Shown here: positions 1-6,732 of the stretch, in pieces
Numbering within the stretch: position 1 is the first letter of the stretch
Layout of the letters: each line of letters begins with the position of its first letter
Made by a program: the position numbers and the translations under genes
NCBI GenBank assembly: GCA_021795275.1
Contig: JAJYPO010000088.1
Location: forward strand, 1 to 9,006
DNA from: Nitrospirota bacterium
Lineage (GTDB): Bacteria > Nitrospirota_A > Leptospirillia > Leptospirillales > Leptospirillaceae
DNA length: 9,006 nucleotides
Reading direction: 5' to 3'
Notes under the pieces: generated by a model
Seen by the model: only the letters and a program-made list of their open reading frames with translations
What the model was told of the DNA's origin: nothing
Database searches by the model: none

Positions 1-2598
1 CTGGCCCGGGGGCTCACGATCTGGGACGTGGTCAACGCGCTCAACCGCCAGAACATCGTCTGGCCGGCCGGATTCGCCAAGATCGGGGACATGAGCTACA
101 ACGTCTTCGTGAACGCGCTTCTGGGGCCGGTCAAGTCGATCAATGACGTTCCGATCAAGGTGGAACACGGACAACCCGTCTACATCAAGGATGTCGGCAT
201 CGCGAAGGACTCCTACCGGATCCAGACCAATCCGGTGCGGGTCGACGGGCGAAAGTCCGTCTACATCCCGGTCCTCAAGCAGGAGGGGGCCAACACCGTC
301 AAGGTGATCGATGCCACGCAGGCGGCGATCAAGACCTTCTATGGGCTTCCCAAAAGCCTCGACATCTCCCTGGTCTTCGACCAGTCGGTCTATATCCGGG
401 ACTCGGTCGCCTCCCTCGAACGGGAAGGAATCGTCGGGATCCTGCTGACCGCGGCCATGATCCTGATCTTTCTTGGCAATGTCCGCTCCACCCTCATCAT
501 CACCACCTCCATCCCGCTCTCGCTTTTGGTGGGCTTCATCATGCTGAACGCCACCGGTCAGACGATCAACATCATGACCCTGGGGGGGCTGGCGCTGGCC
601 ATCGGGCGTCTGGTCGACGACGCCATCGTCGTTCTCGAGAACACCAATCGCCACCTCGAAATGGGAAAGACGCCCTCCCAGGCGGCCCTGGACGGAGCCG
701 GGGAGGTCGCCATGCCCGTTTTGGCCTCGACGATCGCCACCATGATCGTCTTCTCCCCCGTCCTCTTTCTCCTGGGCAAGGGCAAGTACCTCTTTACCCC
801 CCTGGCCGCCGCCGTCGCCTATTCCATGCTGGCCTCCTACTTCGTTTCGATGACCCTGGTGCCGGTCCTCTCGTCCTGGTTTTTGAAGCCGGAATCGGCC
901 TACAGGAACAGCCGGTCGCTCTTTCGTCGCGGGGTCACGCGTTTCAACGCCTTATTCGACCGGTTCAGGAATACCTATCGCAACACCCTGAAGATCGCCC
1001 TCCGACACCGGGGGCCGGTCTCGATCCTCATCTTCCTGGCCTTTGTCGGCTCCTTCTTCCTGTTTGCGCATATCGGATCGGAGTATTTTCCGCCCGACGA
1101 CACCGGCGCCTTCATCATCCAGATGCGTCTTCCCGACGGGAGCCGGATCGAGAAGACCGACGCGGTCAGCGCCCGGGTGGATGCCGCCATCCGCCGGATC
1201 ATCCCGGCCAAGGACATCGTCCACGTCGTGATCAACGAGGGGGTCCGTCCCGGGTGGGACGCCATGTACACGACCAATCTCTGGAGCCACATGGCCTTTG
1301 TCCTGGTCCAGCTCAATGGCTCGAATGAGCGAAAGCGGTCGATGTGGGACTTCGAGCACGAGCTCCGGCCCTACCTGGTCTCCCACTTTCCCAATGTGGA
1401 GTTCTACTTCGAGTCCTCCTCGATCATCACCCAGATCCTGGCAGGCTCGGGGGAGGCCCCTGTCGACATCCAGCTTCTGGGCCCCTCCTACCGCAAGCTG
1501 GGGCAGATCGCCCACAAGATCGTGGATCATATCCGGTCCATCCCCGGGACCACCGATGTCCGGCTCAAGCAGAACATCCATTATCCGTCGATGTTCATCG
1601 ACGTCGACCGGAACAAGGCCCAGTTCCTGGGGGTGTCGGAGCTTGATGTTGAGCGGAACGTCATCACGAGCCTGGTGACCGACGTGGCCATCGGAGAGAA
1701 TTTCTGGGTCGACCAGACCACGGGGAACCCCTACTTTCTCACTGCCCAGTATCCCGAAGACAAAATCAACTCCATGGACGCCCTCTCGAACATCCTGGTC
1801 CGCCAGCTCAGGGGGTCGGACTACGCGGAGTCGGGGGCGGAGAATCCTCCCATTTATCTTCGGGACATCGCCGAGATCCGCCGCATCACCATTCCGCCGG
1901 CCATCTTTCATTACAATGTCCAGCGCGTGGTCGACATCCTGGTCAATGTGACCCACGATCCGGGGATCTCCCTGGGAGGGGTCGGAGGCAAGATCGACGA
2001 CTATCTCGCAAAGATGAAATTTCCGAAGGGGTATTCCTGGCGCGAATCCGGGATGCTGGCCTCGATGCACCGCTCCTTCGGGTCGATGGGCCTCGCGGTC
2101 CTTCTGGCCATGGCCCTGGTCTACCTGGCATTGGTGGCCCAGTTCCAGTCCTTCCTCGATCCCTTCATCATCATGATGTCGGTCCCCTTCGGACTCATCG
2201 GGGTCTTCGCCATGCTCTACGCCACGGGAACCGGGATCAACGTGGAGTCCCTGATCGGGGTGATCATGGATATCGGAATCGGAGTCTCGAACTCGGTGCT
2301 GCTAGTCGAGTTCGCGATCCGTCTCCGGGAGCAGGGGGCTCCCCTTTACCGGGCGGTGGTCGAGGCGGGGGCCACCCGTCTTCGTCCGATCCTCATGACG
2401 GCAATCGGGACGATCCTCGCCATGATCCCGACAGCGATCGGGATGGGGGTCGGCTCCGGCGCCGAGGAACCCCTGGCCCGGGCCGTGATCGGGGGCCTCA
2501 TGGTGATGACGGTCCTGACGCTCGTTCAGGTTCCCATTTTCTATGTGATCCTTCACACCTGGGAGGAGAAATGGAAGGCCCGGAGGCAAGCCCGCTAG
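1..2598 (+). CDS. RND-family efflux permease (HAE/AcrB-like), 5' end missing
   Basis: Proton-driven inner-membrane pump subunit that takes substrates from periplasm or inner membrane and passes them through an adaptor to an outer-membrane channel. Frame 1 is open from base 1; the ATG-less start region shows that the gene begins upstream. About 865 residues are visible against roughly 1,050 for the family, so about 180 N-terminal residues are missing. The sequence enters in the porter domain (LTIWDVVNALNRQN). TM2-TM6 lie at about 425-880, TM7 at about 1020-1080, the second porter/docking region up to about 2080, and TM8-TM12 at about 2085-2560. TM4 has the paired Asp of the proton relay (LVDDAIVVLEN, Asp codons 616-621). 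In TM10 the position of the relay Lys of AcrB (AKN) reads VSN (Ser codon 2287). The DFG-type metal-pump motif is absent, so drug or solvent export is likelier than metal export. The natural partners are the adaptor and channel genes downstream, but ygfZ lies in between. The substrate cannot be read from sequence. Confidence 0.93.
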   Translation: MARGLTIWDVVNALNRQNIVWPAGFAKIGDMSYNVFVNALLGPVKSINDVPIKVEHGQPVYIKDVGIAKDSYRIQTNPVRVDGRKSVYIPVLKQEGANTVKVIDATQAAIKTFYGLPKSLDISLVFDQSVYIRDSVASLEREGIVGILLTAAMILIFLGNVRSTLIITTSIPLSLLVGFIMLNATGQTINIMTLGGLALAIGRLVDDAIVVLENTNRHLEMGKTPSQAALDGAGEVAMPVLASTIATMIVFSPVLFLLGKGKYLFTPLAAAVAYSMLASYFVSMTLVPVLSSWFLKPESAYRNSRSLFRRGVTRFNALFDRFRNTYRNTLKIALRHRGPVSILIFLAFVGSFFLFAHIGSEYFPPDDTGAFIIQMRLPDGSRIEKTDAVSARVDAAIRRIIPAKDIVHVVINEGVRPGWDAMYTTNLWSHMAFVLVQLNGSNERKRSMWDFEHELRPYLVSHFPNVEFYFESSSIITQILAGSGEAPVDIQLLGPSYRKLGQIAHKIVDHIRSIPGTTDVRLKQNIHYPSMFIDVDRNKAQFLGVSELDVERNVITSLVTDVAIGENFWVDQTTGNPYFLTAQYPEDKINSMDALSNILVRQLRGSDYAESGAENPPIYLRDIAEIRRITIPPAIFHYNVQRVVDILVNVTHDPGISLGGVGGKIDDYLAKMKFPKGYSWRESGMLASMHRSFGSMGLAVLLAMALVYLALVAQFQSFLDPFIIMMSVPFGLIGVFAMLYATGTGINVESLIGVIMDIGIGVSNSVLLVEFAIRLREQGAPLYRAVVEAGATRLRPILMTAIGTILAMIPTAIGMGVGSGAEEPLARAVIGGLMVMTVLTLVQVPIFYVILHTWEEKWKARRQAR

Positions 2599-2602
2599 GG
2601 GG

Positions 2603-2626
2603 CCGGCTTGCCCTTTGGCAAGCCGG
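2603..2626. terminator. Perfect 10-bp hairpin between convergent genes
   Basis: Left arm CCGGCTTGCC (2603-2612), loop CTTT, right arm GGCAAGCCGG (2617-2626). It lies between the stop of the RND permease (2598) and the stop of the ygfZ-like gene (2658), so it could end transcripts from both sides. Neither strand has a T-tract after the stem. It is therefore not a textbook intrinsic terminator, and could instead be a 3'-end stabilising hairpin or a Rho-assisted site. Confidence 0.5.
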
Positions 2627-2657
2627 AGATCTGAATGAGCGATCCGGAAAAGGCCGG

Positions 2658-3671
2658 TCAGTCGATCGAAAGGAAGGGAAAATCGGTGACCTCAAACTGC
2701 TGCCCTGCTCCGTCGATCAACGCGGTTCCCGGCTCCCAGTGGGCGCGCTTCACGAACCCCAATCCGAGGACCGAGCCGGCCATCTGGGAGGGGGCAAGAG
2801 AGGTGAGGGATCCGGCCTCGGAGCCGTCGAGGACCGAAAAGAGCGGGCGGGGGCAGACGGTCTCCCGGACCGAGGGGGATTTCGAACGGAGGCCGGTGAG
2901 CCTTCTGGAGAGCTGGCCCTGGAACTTGAGTCGCGTGACAGGTTCCTGCCCGACATAGCACCCCTTGTTGTAGGAGACGGCGACAGCATCGAGACCGGCT
3001 TCGGCCGGGAAGTGGCCCTCGTTCAGCTCGGAGGGGGGGAGGGGAATTCCCCGCTCGAGGCGATAGGTTTCAATGGCCCCTGCGTCAAGGGTCATGCCTC
3101 CGGCCGACAGGACCCGCCCCTCGAGGTCCCGGGCGGCTTTTTCAAAGGAATCCCGGGGAATCCAGAGATCGATCCAGGGGCCGGCATCCCGTTCGAAGGC
3201 AAAGGGATGGGGACGGAGAAAGGCGAATCCCCCCCCGGAGAGGGTCCGGTAGCCATCCTCGGCCGGATCGTTCGAGAAGAGAGGGGTGGCCAGCGCCGGA
3301 GCTTCCCGGCCGACAAGCGTCATGCTCCGGAAATTCCCGGTGAGGGAGGTGATCTTGGCCTTTGTCCGGAAGAAGAGGTACTTTTTGAGGTGGGCGATGA
3401 AGGCCTCTTCCGTCTCCCCGGAAGGGGAGAGCAGGACGTCCTCCGGACGGACCGCAATCCAGGAATCGAAGAGGATCCGGGCCTTCGGATTGAGAAAGAA
3501 GCCGTAGCGGAGCGTACCCGGTTTTTGGGCCGCCACATCCTGGCAGAGAAGACCCTGGAGAAAGGGGATCCGGTCCTCTCCGGAGACCAGGAGCAGGGAC
3601 CGGGAGGCGTCAGGAATGAAGAGGCCCGCATGGGTGTGTGCCGGGCGGGTATCGGGGGCGTTGGTCAGCAT
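2658..3671 (-). CDS. ygfZ: YgfZ/GcvT-like folate-binding protein
   Basis: Cytoplasmic protein of the YgfZ family, which folds like the T-protein of glycine cleavage, binds tetrahydrofolate and supports Fe-S enzymes such as MiaB in tRNA modification. At 337 residues it is close to E. coli YgfZ (326). The diagnostic K-G-C-Y-x-G-Q-E signature is intact: NKGCYVGQEPVTRLKFQG at residues 235-252, with the functional Cys at 238. Other family features are FLQGLLCQDV at 37-46, RLERGIP at 204-210 and the E-x-x-F-P-x-x-x-x-L-D stretch before the signature. The ATG at 3671 has AGGAG (minus strand, 3686-3682) ten bases upstream. It is convergent with the permease and divergent from the adaptor, so it is probably monocistronic and has no evident role in efflux. 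A run of eight G on its coding strand (3229-3236) lies within codons for Ser-Gly-Gly-Gly-Phe. The long plus-strand frame across the same DNA is a shadow. Confidence 0.9.
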   Translation of the reverse strand: MLTNAPDTRPAHTHAGLFIPDASRSLLLVSGEDRIPFLQGLLCQDVAAQKPGTLRYGFFLNPKARILFDSWIAVRPEDVLLSPSGETEEAFIAHLKKYLFFRTKAKITSLTGNFRSMTLVGREAPALATPLFSNDPAEDGYRTLSGGGFAFLRPHPFAFERDAGPWIDLWIPRDSFEKAARDLEGRVLSAGGMTLDAGAIETYRLERGIPLPPSELNEGHFPAEAGLDAVAVSYNKGCYVGQEPVTRLKFQGQLSRRLTGLRSKSPSVRETVCPRPLFSVLDGSEAGSLTSLAPSQMAGSVLGLGFVKRAHWEPGTALIDGAGQQFEVTDFPFLSID

Positions 3672-3751
3672 GGGTGCAGGACTCCTGGTGGACGGGCCGG
3701 GGGAGTCTCCCCCCCGGAGATTGTTGGGGTGGTCGCAAAAGCTCCATCTGC

Positions 3752-3760
3752 TGATATTAG
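3752..3760 (+). promoter_or_regulatory. Possible extended -10 facing the adaptor operon
   Basis: TGATATTAG reads as an extended -10 (TG, one base, TATTAG; 4 of 6 to TATAAT) on the plus strand. No convincing -35 lies 16-18 bases upstream (sequence there is about GTCGC). It occupies the same AT-rich bases as the ygfZ -10 on the other strand. If used, transcription would start near 3767, about 60 bases before the adaptor ATG at 3829. Confidence 0.25.
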
Positions 3761-3783
3761 GGAGAGGAATCGAATGGTGTCAA
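3754..3783 (-). promoter_or_regulatory. Sigma70-like promoter for ygfZ-like gene
   Basis: On the minus strand a perfect TTGACA -35 (3783-3778) is followed by an 18-base spacer and TAATAT (3759-3754; 4 of 6 matches to TATAAT). The start of transcription would fall near 3747, giving a leader of about 75 bases before the ATG at 3671. It is the only good -35/-10 pair I found in this gap. The 3672-3753 remainder holds a C/G-rich imperfect hairpin (arms about 3697-3704 and 3708-3717, with two extra C) in that leader. Confidence 0.5.
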
Positions 3784-3814
3784 TGACGAAGACGGGGATC
3801 CGGATCGAAGGGGC

Positions 3815-3821
3815 AAGGAGG
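3815..3821 (+). promoter_or_regulatory. Shine-Dalgarno site that decides the adaptor start
   Basis: AAGGAGG is a full-strength site. The ATG at 3823 is only one base downstream, too close to use. The in-frame ATG at 3829 is seven bases downstream, the usual spacing. The shorter start is therefore preferred. Confidence 0.7.
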
Positions 3822-3828
3822 CATGAGC

Positions 3829-5061
3829 ATGGGTGAGACCGAGACCGGTCATGCTCCGGGGCCCGGAGAGGGACACACATCCGGGGAAGACCACGAGTCC
3901 TTCCGGCCGGAATGGAAAAACGAAATCGACTTAAACGACGTCCATCTGCCTCCCCTCGCGCTTCGAATCGTCCTGGGAGTCTTCGCCGTCCTGATCGTCG
4001 GGCCCCTCGTCCTGTTTGTCTGGTACTGGATCTTTCCTCCAAAGACTCCCCCCCAGCCCCTTCCTGTGGTCCAGGTCCAGCCGGTCAGGCTCCGGACTCT
4101 CCACCACAAGGTCACGATCCCGGCGGGAATCGAGTCCTTCCGCCAGGCGATTCTTTATGCCCACGTTCCCGGCTACCTCAAATACCTGAACGTGGACAAG
4201 GGGGACTATGTGCACAAGGGACAGGTACTGGCCTATATCCAGGACCCGGAGCTCTACCAGACCTACCAGAGGACGGTCGCCCGGGTCCGGATCGCCGACC
4301 TCACCTACCACCGGATCAAGAAGGTCTGGCTCGACCATCCGGCCCTCATCTCGAAGGAGCGGGTCCAGCAGAAACTGGCCGCCTATCTGAAGGCCGTGGC
4401 CGAAATGCGCCATGAGGAAGCCCTGATCTCCTACAAGACCATCCGGGCCCCCTTCGACGGGATGATCACCCATCGCTATGTGGATCCCGGAAAGCTGATT
4501 TCGGAGGGGACGAACGCCACCACCACCGCCCAGCCCCTGGTGACGCTTGAGCAGGTGGACACCCTCCGGGCCTATGTCTGGGTGCCGGCCGACGTCGCTC
4601 CAAAGATCCGGCGGGGACAAAGGGTCATGGTCCATTTCGCGGGCCTCCCCCATCAAACCTTCTGGGGGCGGGTCACCCGGTACGATTTTGCGGAAAACCA
4701 GAGAACGCGGACGATGCGCACCGAGGTCGACATGGACAATCCGGGATTCGTCATCCATCCCGGGATGTACGGAAAGTTTACCTTCTTTCTCCAGCGCTTT
4801 CCCGATGCCATCCTCATCCCGGGCATGGCCGTCATGGCCCGGCGCGACAAGCCCTATTCGGTCATGATCGTAAAAGACGGAAAGGCTCTGGAGGTTCCTG
4901 TTGTGCTGGGCATCGACAACGCCAAGTGGGTCCAGATCCTCTCGGGGCTTTCGGCGGGAGACCAGTTGGTCCTGGCCGGGAAATGGCACGTCCATTCGGG
5001 TGAGAAGGTCAGGGCGCTGCCCTACAAGCCGGTTCCGTTCCGGCCCGCGCGCCAGCTGTAA
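3829..5061 (+). CDS. RND efflux periplasmic adaptor (membrane-fusion protein, HlyD/AcrA type)
   Basis: Periplasmic adaptor linking an inner-membrane RND pump to an outer-membrane channel; 410 residues from ATG 3829. It begins with a hydrophilic, Gly/Glu/His-containing tail of about 40 residues. One membrane segment follows at about 43-66 (rich in L, V, I, F), so it is anchored by a helix in the inner membrane; there is no lipobox Cys. The first lipoyl half-domain is at about 98-140 (VPGYLKYLNVDKGDYVHKGQ). A single short alpha-hairpin spans about 141-200 with the turn near DHPALISKE. The second lipoyl half is at 202-215 (YKTIRAPFDGMI, the family signature). Beta-barrel and membrane-proximal domains fill about 235-400. 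The order adaptor then channel, 52 bases apart, supports one operon. The likely pump partner is the permease ending at 2598, beyond ygfZ. Substrate unknown. Confidence 0.92.
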   Translation: MGETETGHAPGPGEGHTSGEDHESFRPEWKNEIDLNDVHLPPLALRIVLGVFAVLIVGPLVLFVWYWIFPPKTPPQPLPVVQVQPVRLRTLHHKVTIPAGIESFRQAILYAHVPGYLKYLNVDKGDYVHKGQVLAYIQDPELYQTYQRTVARVRIADLTYHRIKKVWLDHPALISKERVQQKLAAYLKAVAEMRHEEALISYKTIRAPFDGMITHRYVDPGKLISEGTNATTTAQPLVTLEQVDTLRAYVWVPADVAPKIRRGQRVMVHFAGLPHQTFWGRVTRYDFAENQRTRTMRTEVDMDNPGFVIHPGMYGKFTFFLQRFPDAILIPGMAVMARRDKPYSVMIVKDGKALEVPVVLGIDNAKWVQILSGLSAGDQLVLAGKWHVHSGEKVRALPYKPVPFRPARQL

Positions 5062-5070
5062 TACGATTCC

Positions 5071-5093
5071 GGGCCCGGACGAGATCCGGGCCC
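5071..5093 (+). other. Intercistronic 9-bp hairpin between adaptor and channel genes
   Basis: Arms GGGCCCGGA (5071-5079) and TCCGGGCCC (5085-5093) are perfectly complementary around the loop CGAGA. The stem begins ten bases after the adaptor stop and ends 20 bases before the ATG at 5114. There is no T-tract, so full termination is unlikely. An RNA-stabilising or expression-balancing role within the operon is an inference. Confidence 0.5.
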
Positions 5094-5099
5094 CAATGG

Positions 5100-5112
5100 A
5101 AGGACAGGAGGG
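5100..5112 (+). promoter_or_regulatory. Two overlapping Shine-Dalgarno sites before the channel gene
   Basis: AAGGA at 5100-5104 lies nine bases before ATG 5114. The stronger AGGAGGG at 5106-5112 lies ten bases before the in-frame GTG 5123 and only one base before ATG 5114. The upstream in-frame ATG at 5096 sits right after the hairpin and has no such site. Confidence 0.5.
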
Positions 5113-5113
5113 T

Positions 5114-6637
5114 ATGGTCTTTGTGAACACACACACCCAGGCAGGAAAAACTTCGGGGGTCTACGGCAGGACGTTCTCTGAAATTCGGGCGATGCGCGGG
5201 TGGCTTTTTGCCCTTGTCCTTTTGGGGACGCTCCTGGGCCTTCCCCCTTCGGCCTTTTCGGAAAACAGCACTGTGATCTCATCATCGGACGTTCCCCCCG
5301 GGACCCTTTCCGTGGACGAGGCGGTCCATTTCGGGCTGACACACCATCCGAAACTCTTCTGGTTCAGCCATGCCGTCAGGAAGCAGGGAGCGAAGGTCAA
5401 GGTGTCGAAGTCCCACTTTTTCCCCCATGTCGGAGCAGGGGCCCTCTATGGAATTGCCAACCCCGGACTGGGCAATGAATATATCAACAACCTGAACTTT
5501 GTGACTCCGGTCTTTCCGATGGATTACGCCAAGATGGGTCCTCTTTCCGCCCCCAACGAATCCATGGCACTCGCGACCATCGGCGTCAATCAGCTTTTGC
5601 TCGACTTCGGAAAATTCGAACACCGGGTCAAGCAGAGGCTCGCGGGAAAGCGCGCCTCCGAATTCTGGCTTTACAGCCAGGACGCTTGGGTGATCCTTCA
5701 GGTGAAGGAGGCCTACTATCATGTCCTTCTCGACCGGAAGCTGATCGAGGTCTACCGGAAAAATCTCGAACAGAGAAAACTTGTGAAGAACCTGACCCGG
5801 GCCCTCTACCAGTCGGACTACCGCTCCCAGCTCGATTACGACCTGGCCCAGGTCGACTACGAAAAGGCCCGGGCCCTTCTGGAGTCCGAGAAGGACGATC
5901 TCGTGGCCCAGATCGCCCACTTGAATGACTCCATGGGACTGGGCCGGACTGGCCGCTCCGACTACACTCTCACCGGCCGCCTGGGGCATGTGTCGGAGCT
6001 TTTGACGGGAAGCGACCAAGCCATCACCCGGGGCCTGACCTACCGCCCCGAGATCAACGCTTTCAGAAATCTCTTCAAGCAGGACAAGGAACGGACACGC
6101 TATGAACGGGCGCAGCATTATCCCCTGATCTCGGCCTTCGGTAGCTACGGTTTCATGGGAAATCTTGTCACCAGCAACAGCTATTCACCCGGATTGTGGT
6201 CGGGTGGGGGAACGATCACCATTCCCATTTACACGGGCGGAATGATCCGTGGCCTGACGGAACGGGCCCACGAGAAGGCGCGTGAACGTCAATACGGGAT
6301 ATCCGACTGGTCCCATAATATCCGCTATCAGGTCGTCCGGGCCCGGGCCCGGACCGCATCGGACCTGGCGAACATCCGGGCCTACACCGAGGCGGTGAGG
6401 GAGGCAAATCTCGCGCTGGTCCTTGCCAACAAGCGTTATTCCGCCAATCTCATCTCGATCGTCGCGCTCTCCCTGGCCGAAGTCTATCTCCTCAACACCG
6501 AAGCCGCGCTCGCCACCTATCAATATCGCTATCAGGTCGACCGGGCGACGCTCCGGTTCGCCGAAGGGGTCGACTATCTGAACTATCTTCCCGACATCCG
6601 GAAGAAGGTCGTAGGTCGTGATCCCGTGAAGGAATGA
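5114..6637 (+). CDS. TolC-like outer-membrane efflux channel
   Basis: Outer-membrane factor that forms the trimeric exit duct of a tripartite pump; 507 residues from ATG 5114, near the usual TolC-family length. Two OEP repeats are recognisable: the first ends its outer-strand part with GVNQLLLDFGKFEHR (about 157-171), the second with GGTITIPIYTGGMIRG (about 365-380). Each is followed by long, charged, coiled-coil helices (about 172-275 and 381-485). NKRYSANLISIVALSLAEVYLLN (439-461) fits the conserved end of repeat two. A signal peptide starts at internal Met 27 (codon 5192: MRGWLFALVLLGTLLGLPPSAFS). The true start may therefore be GTG 5123 or ATG 5192, with 5114 adding an odd 26-residue lead. 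There is no lipobox Cys, so it is not an NodT/OprM-type lipoprotein. It sits in an operon with the adaptor upstream. The membership call is firm; the start is not. Confidence 0.9.
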   Translation: MVFVNTHTQAGKTSGVYGRTFSEIRAMRGWLFALVLLGTLLGLPPSAFSENSTVISSSDVPPGTLSVDEAVHFGLTHHPKLFWFSHAVRKQGAKVKVSKSHFFPHVGAGALYGIANPGLGNEYINNLNFVTPVFPMDYAKMGPLSAPNESMALATIGVNQLLLDFGKFEHRVKQRLAGKRASEFWLYSQDAWVILQVKEAYYHVLLDRKLIEVYRKNLEQRKLVKNLTRALYQSDYRSQLDYDLAQVDYEKARALLESEKDDLVAQIAHLNDSMGLGRTGRSDYTLTGRLGHVSELLTGSDQAITRGLTYRPEINAFRNLFKQDKERTRYERAQHYPLISAFGSYGFMGNLVTSNSYSPGLWSGGGTITIPIYTGGMIRGLTERAHEKARERQYGISDWSHNIRYQVVRARARTASDLANIRAYTEAVREANLALVLANKRYSANLISIVALSLAEVYLLNTEAALATYQYRYQVDRATLRFAEGVDYLNYLPDIRKKVVGRDPVKE

Positions 6638-6641
6638 CGGG

Positions 6642-6671
6642 TTGACCGGATTTTGTCCCCCTTGGTATTGT
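6642..6671 (+). promoter_or_regulatory. Sigma70-like promoter for the trxB unit
   Basis: TTGACC (6642-6647; 5 of 6 to TTGACA), an 18-base spacer, and TATTGT (6666-6671; 4 of 6 to TATAAT). It lies just after the channel stop at 6637. Transcription would start near 6678, leaving about 55 bases of leader. The -10 overlaps the longer in-frame trxB start near 6670, which argues against that start. Confidence 0.5.
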
Positions 6672-6721
6672 GGAGGGATATGGAACGGAAATGGACCCGG
6701 CAGAGGGGAAGACGGATGGGG

Positions 6722-6727
6722 AAGGAG
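6722..6727 (+). promoter_or_regulatory. Shine-Dalgarno site that sets a GTG start for trxB
   Basis: AAGGAG, five bases before GTG 6733. Translation from that GTG begins [13 protein letters not shown], placing the FAD loop at the usual distance from the N-terminus. Starting further upstream would add a charged lead with no family counterpart. Confidence 0.65.
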
Positions 6728-6732
6728 TCAGT

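Noticed and set aside
582..588. Seven-G run in the permease as a phase-variation switch
   Set aside because: Seven bases in a GC-rich gene is unremarkable, and it lies within a conserved membrane segment with normal codons.
952..2070. Minus-strand frame of 372 codons inside the RND permease
   Set aside because: Asp/Gly/Pro/Arg-rich shadow of the permease with no recognisable motif or ribosome site.
2571..3836. Plus-strand frame of 421 codons antisense to ygfZ
   Set aside because: Composition is low-complexity Gly/Glu/Arg/Pro with no domain, and it lies opposite a gene with an intact family signature. GC-rich codon use on the minus strand keeps this frame open by chance. Only its last 20 codons are discussed separately.
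4901..5113. Longer version of the channel protein starting inside the adaptor
   Set aside because: The extra residues are the adaptor's coding sequence read in another frame, and they place the signal peptide about 100 residues in.
3931..5136. Minus-strand frame of 401 codons opposite the adaptor
   Set aside because: Shadow of the adaptor gene; same biased composition, no family resemblance.
6625..6645. Possible terminator after the channel gene (CCCGT / ACGGG)
   Set aside because: Only five base pairs with a nine-base loop, partly inside the coding sequence, and no T-run right after it.
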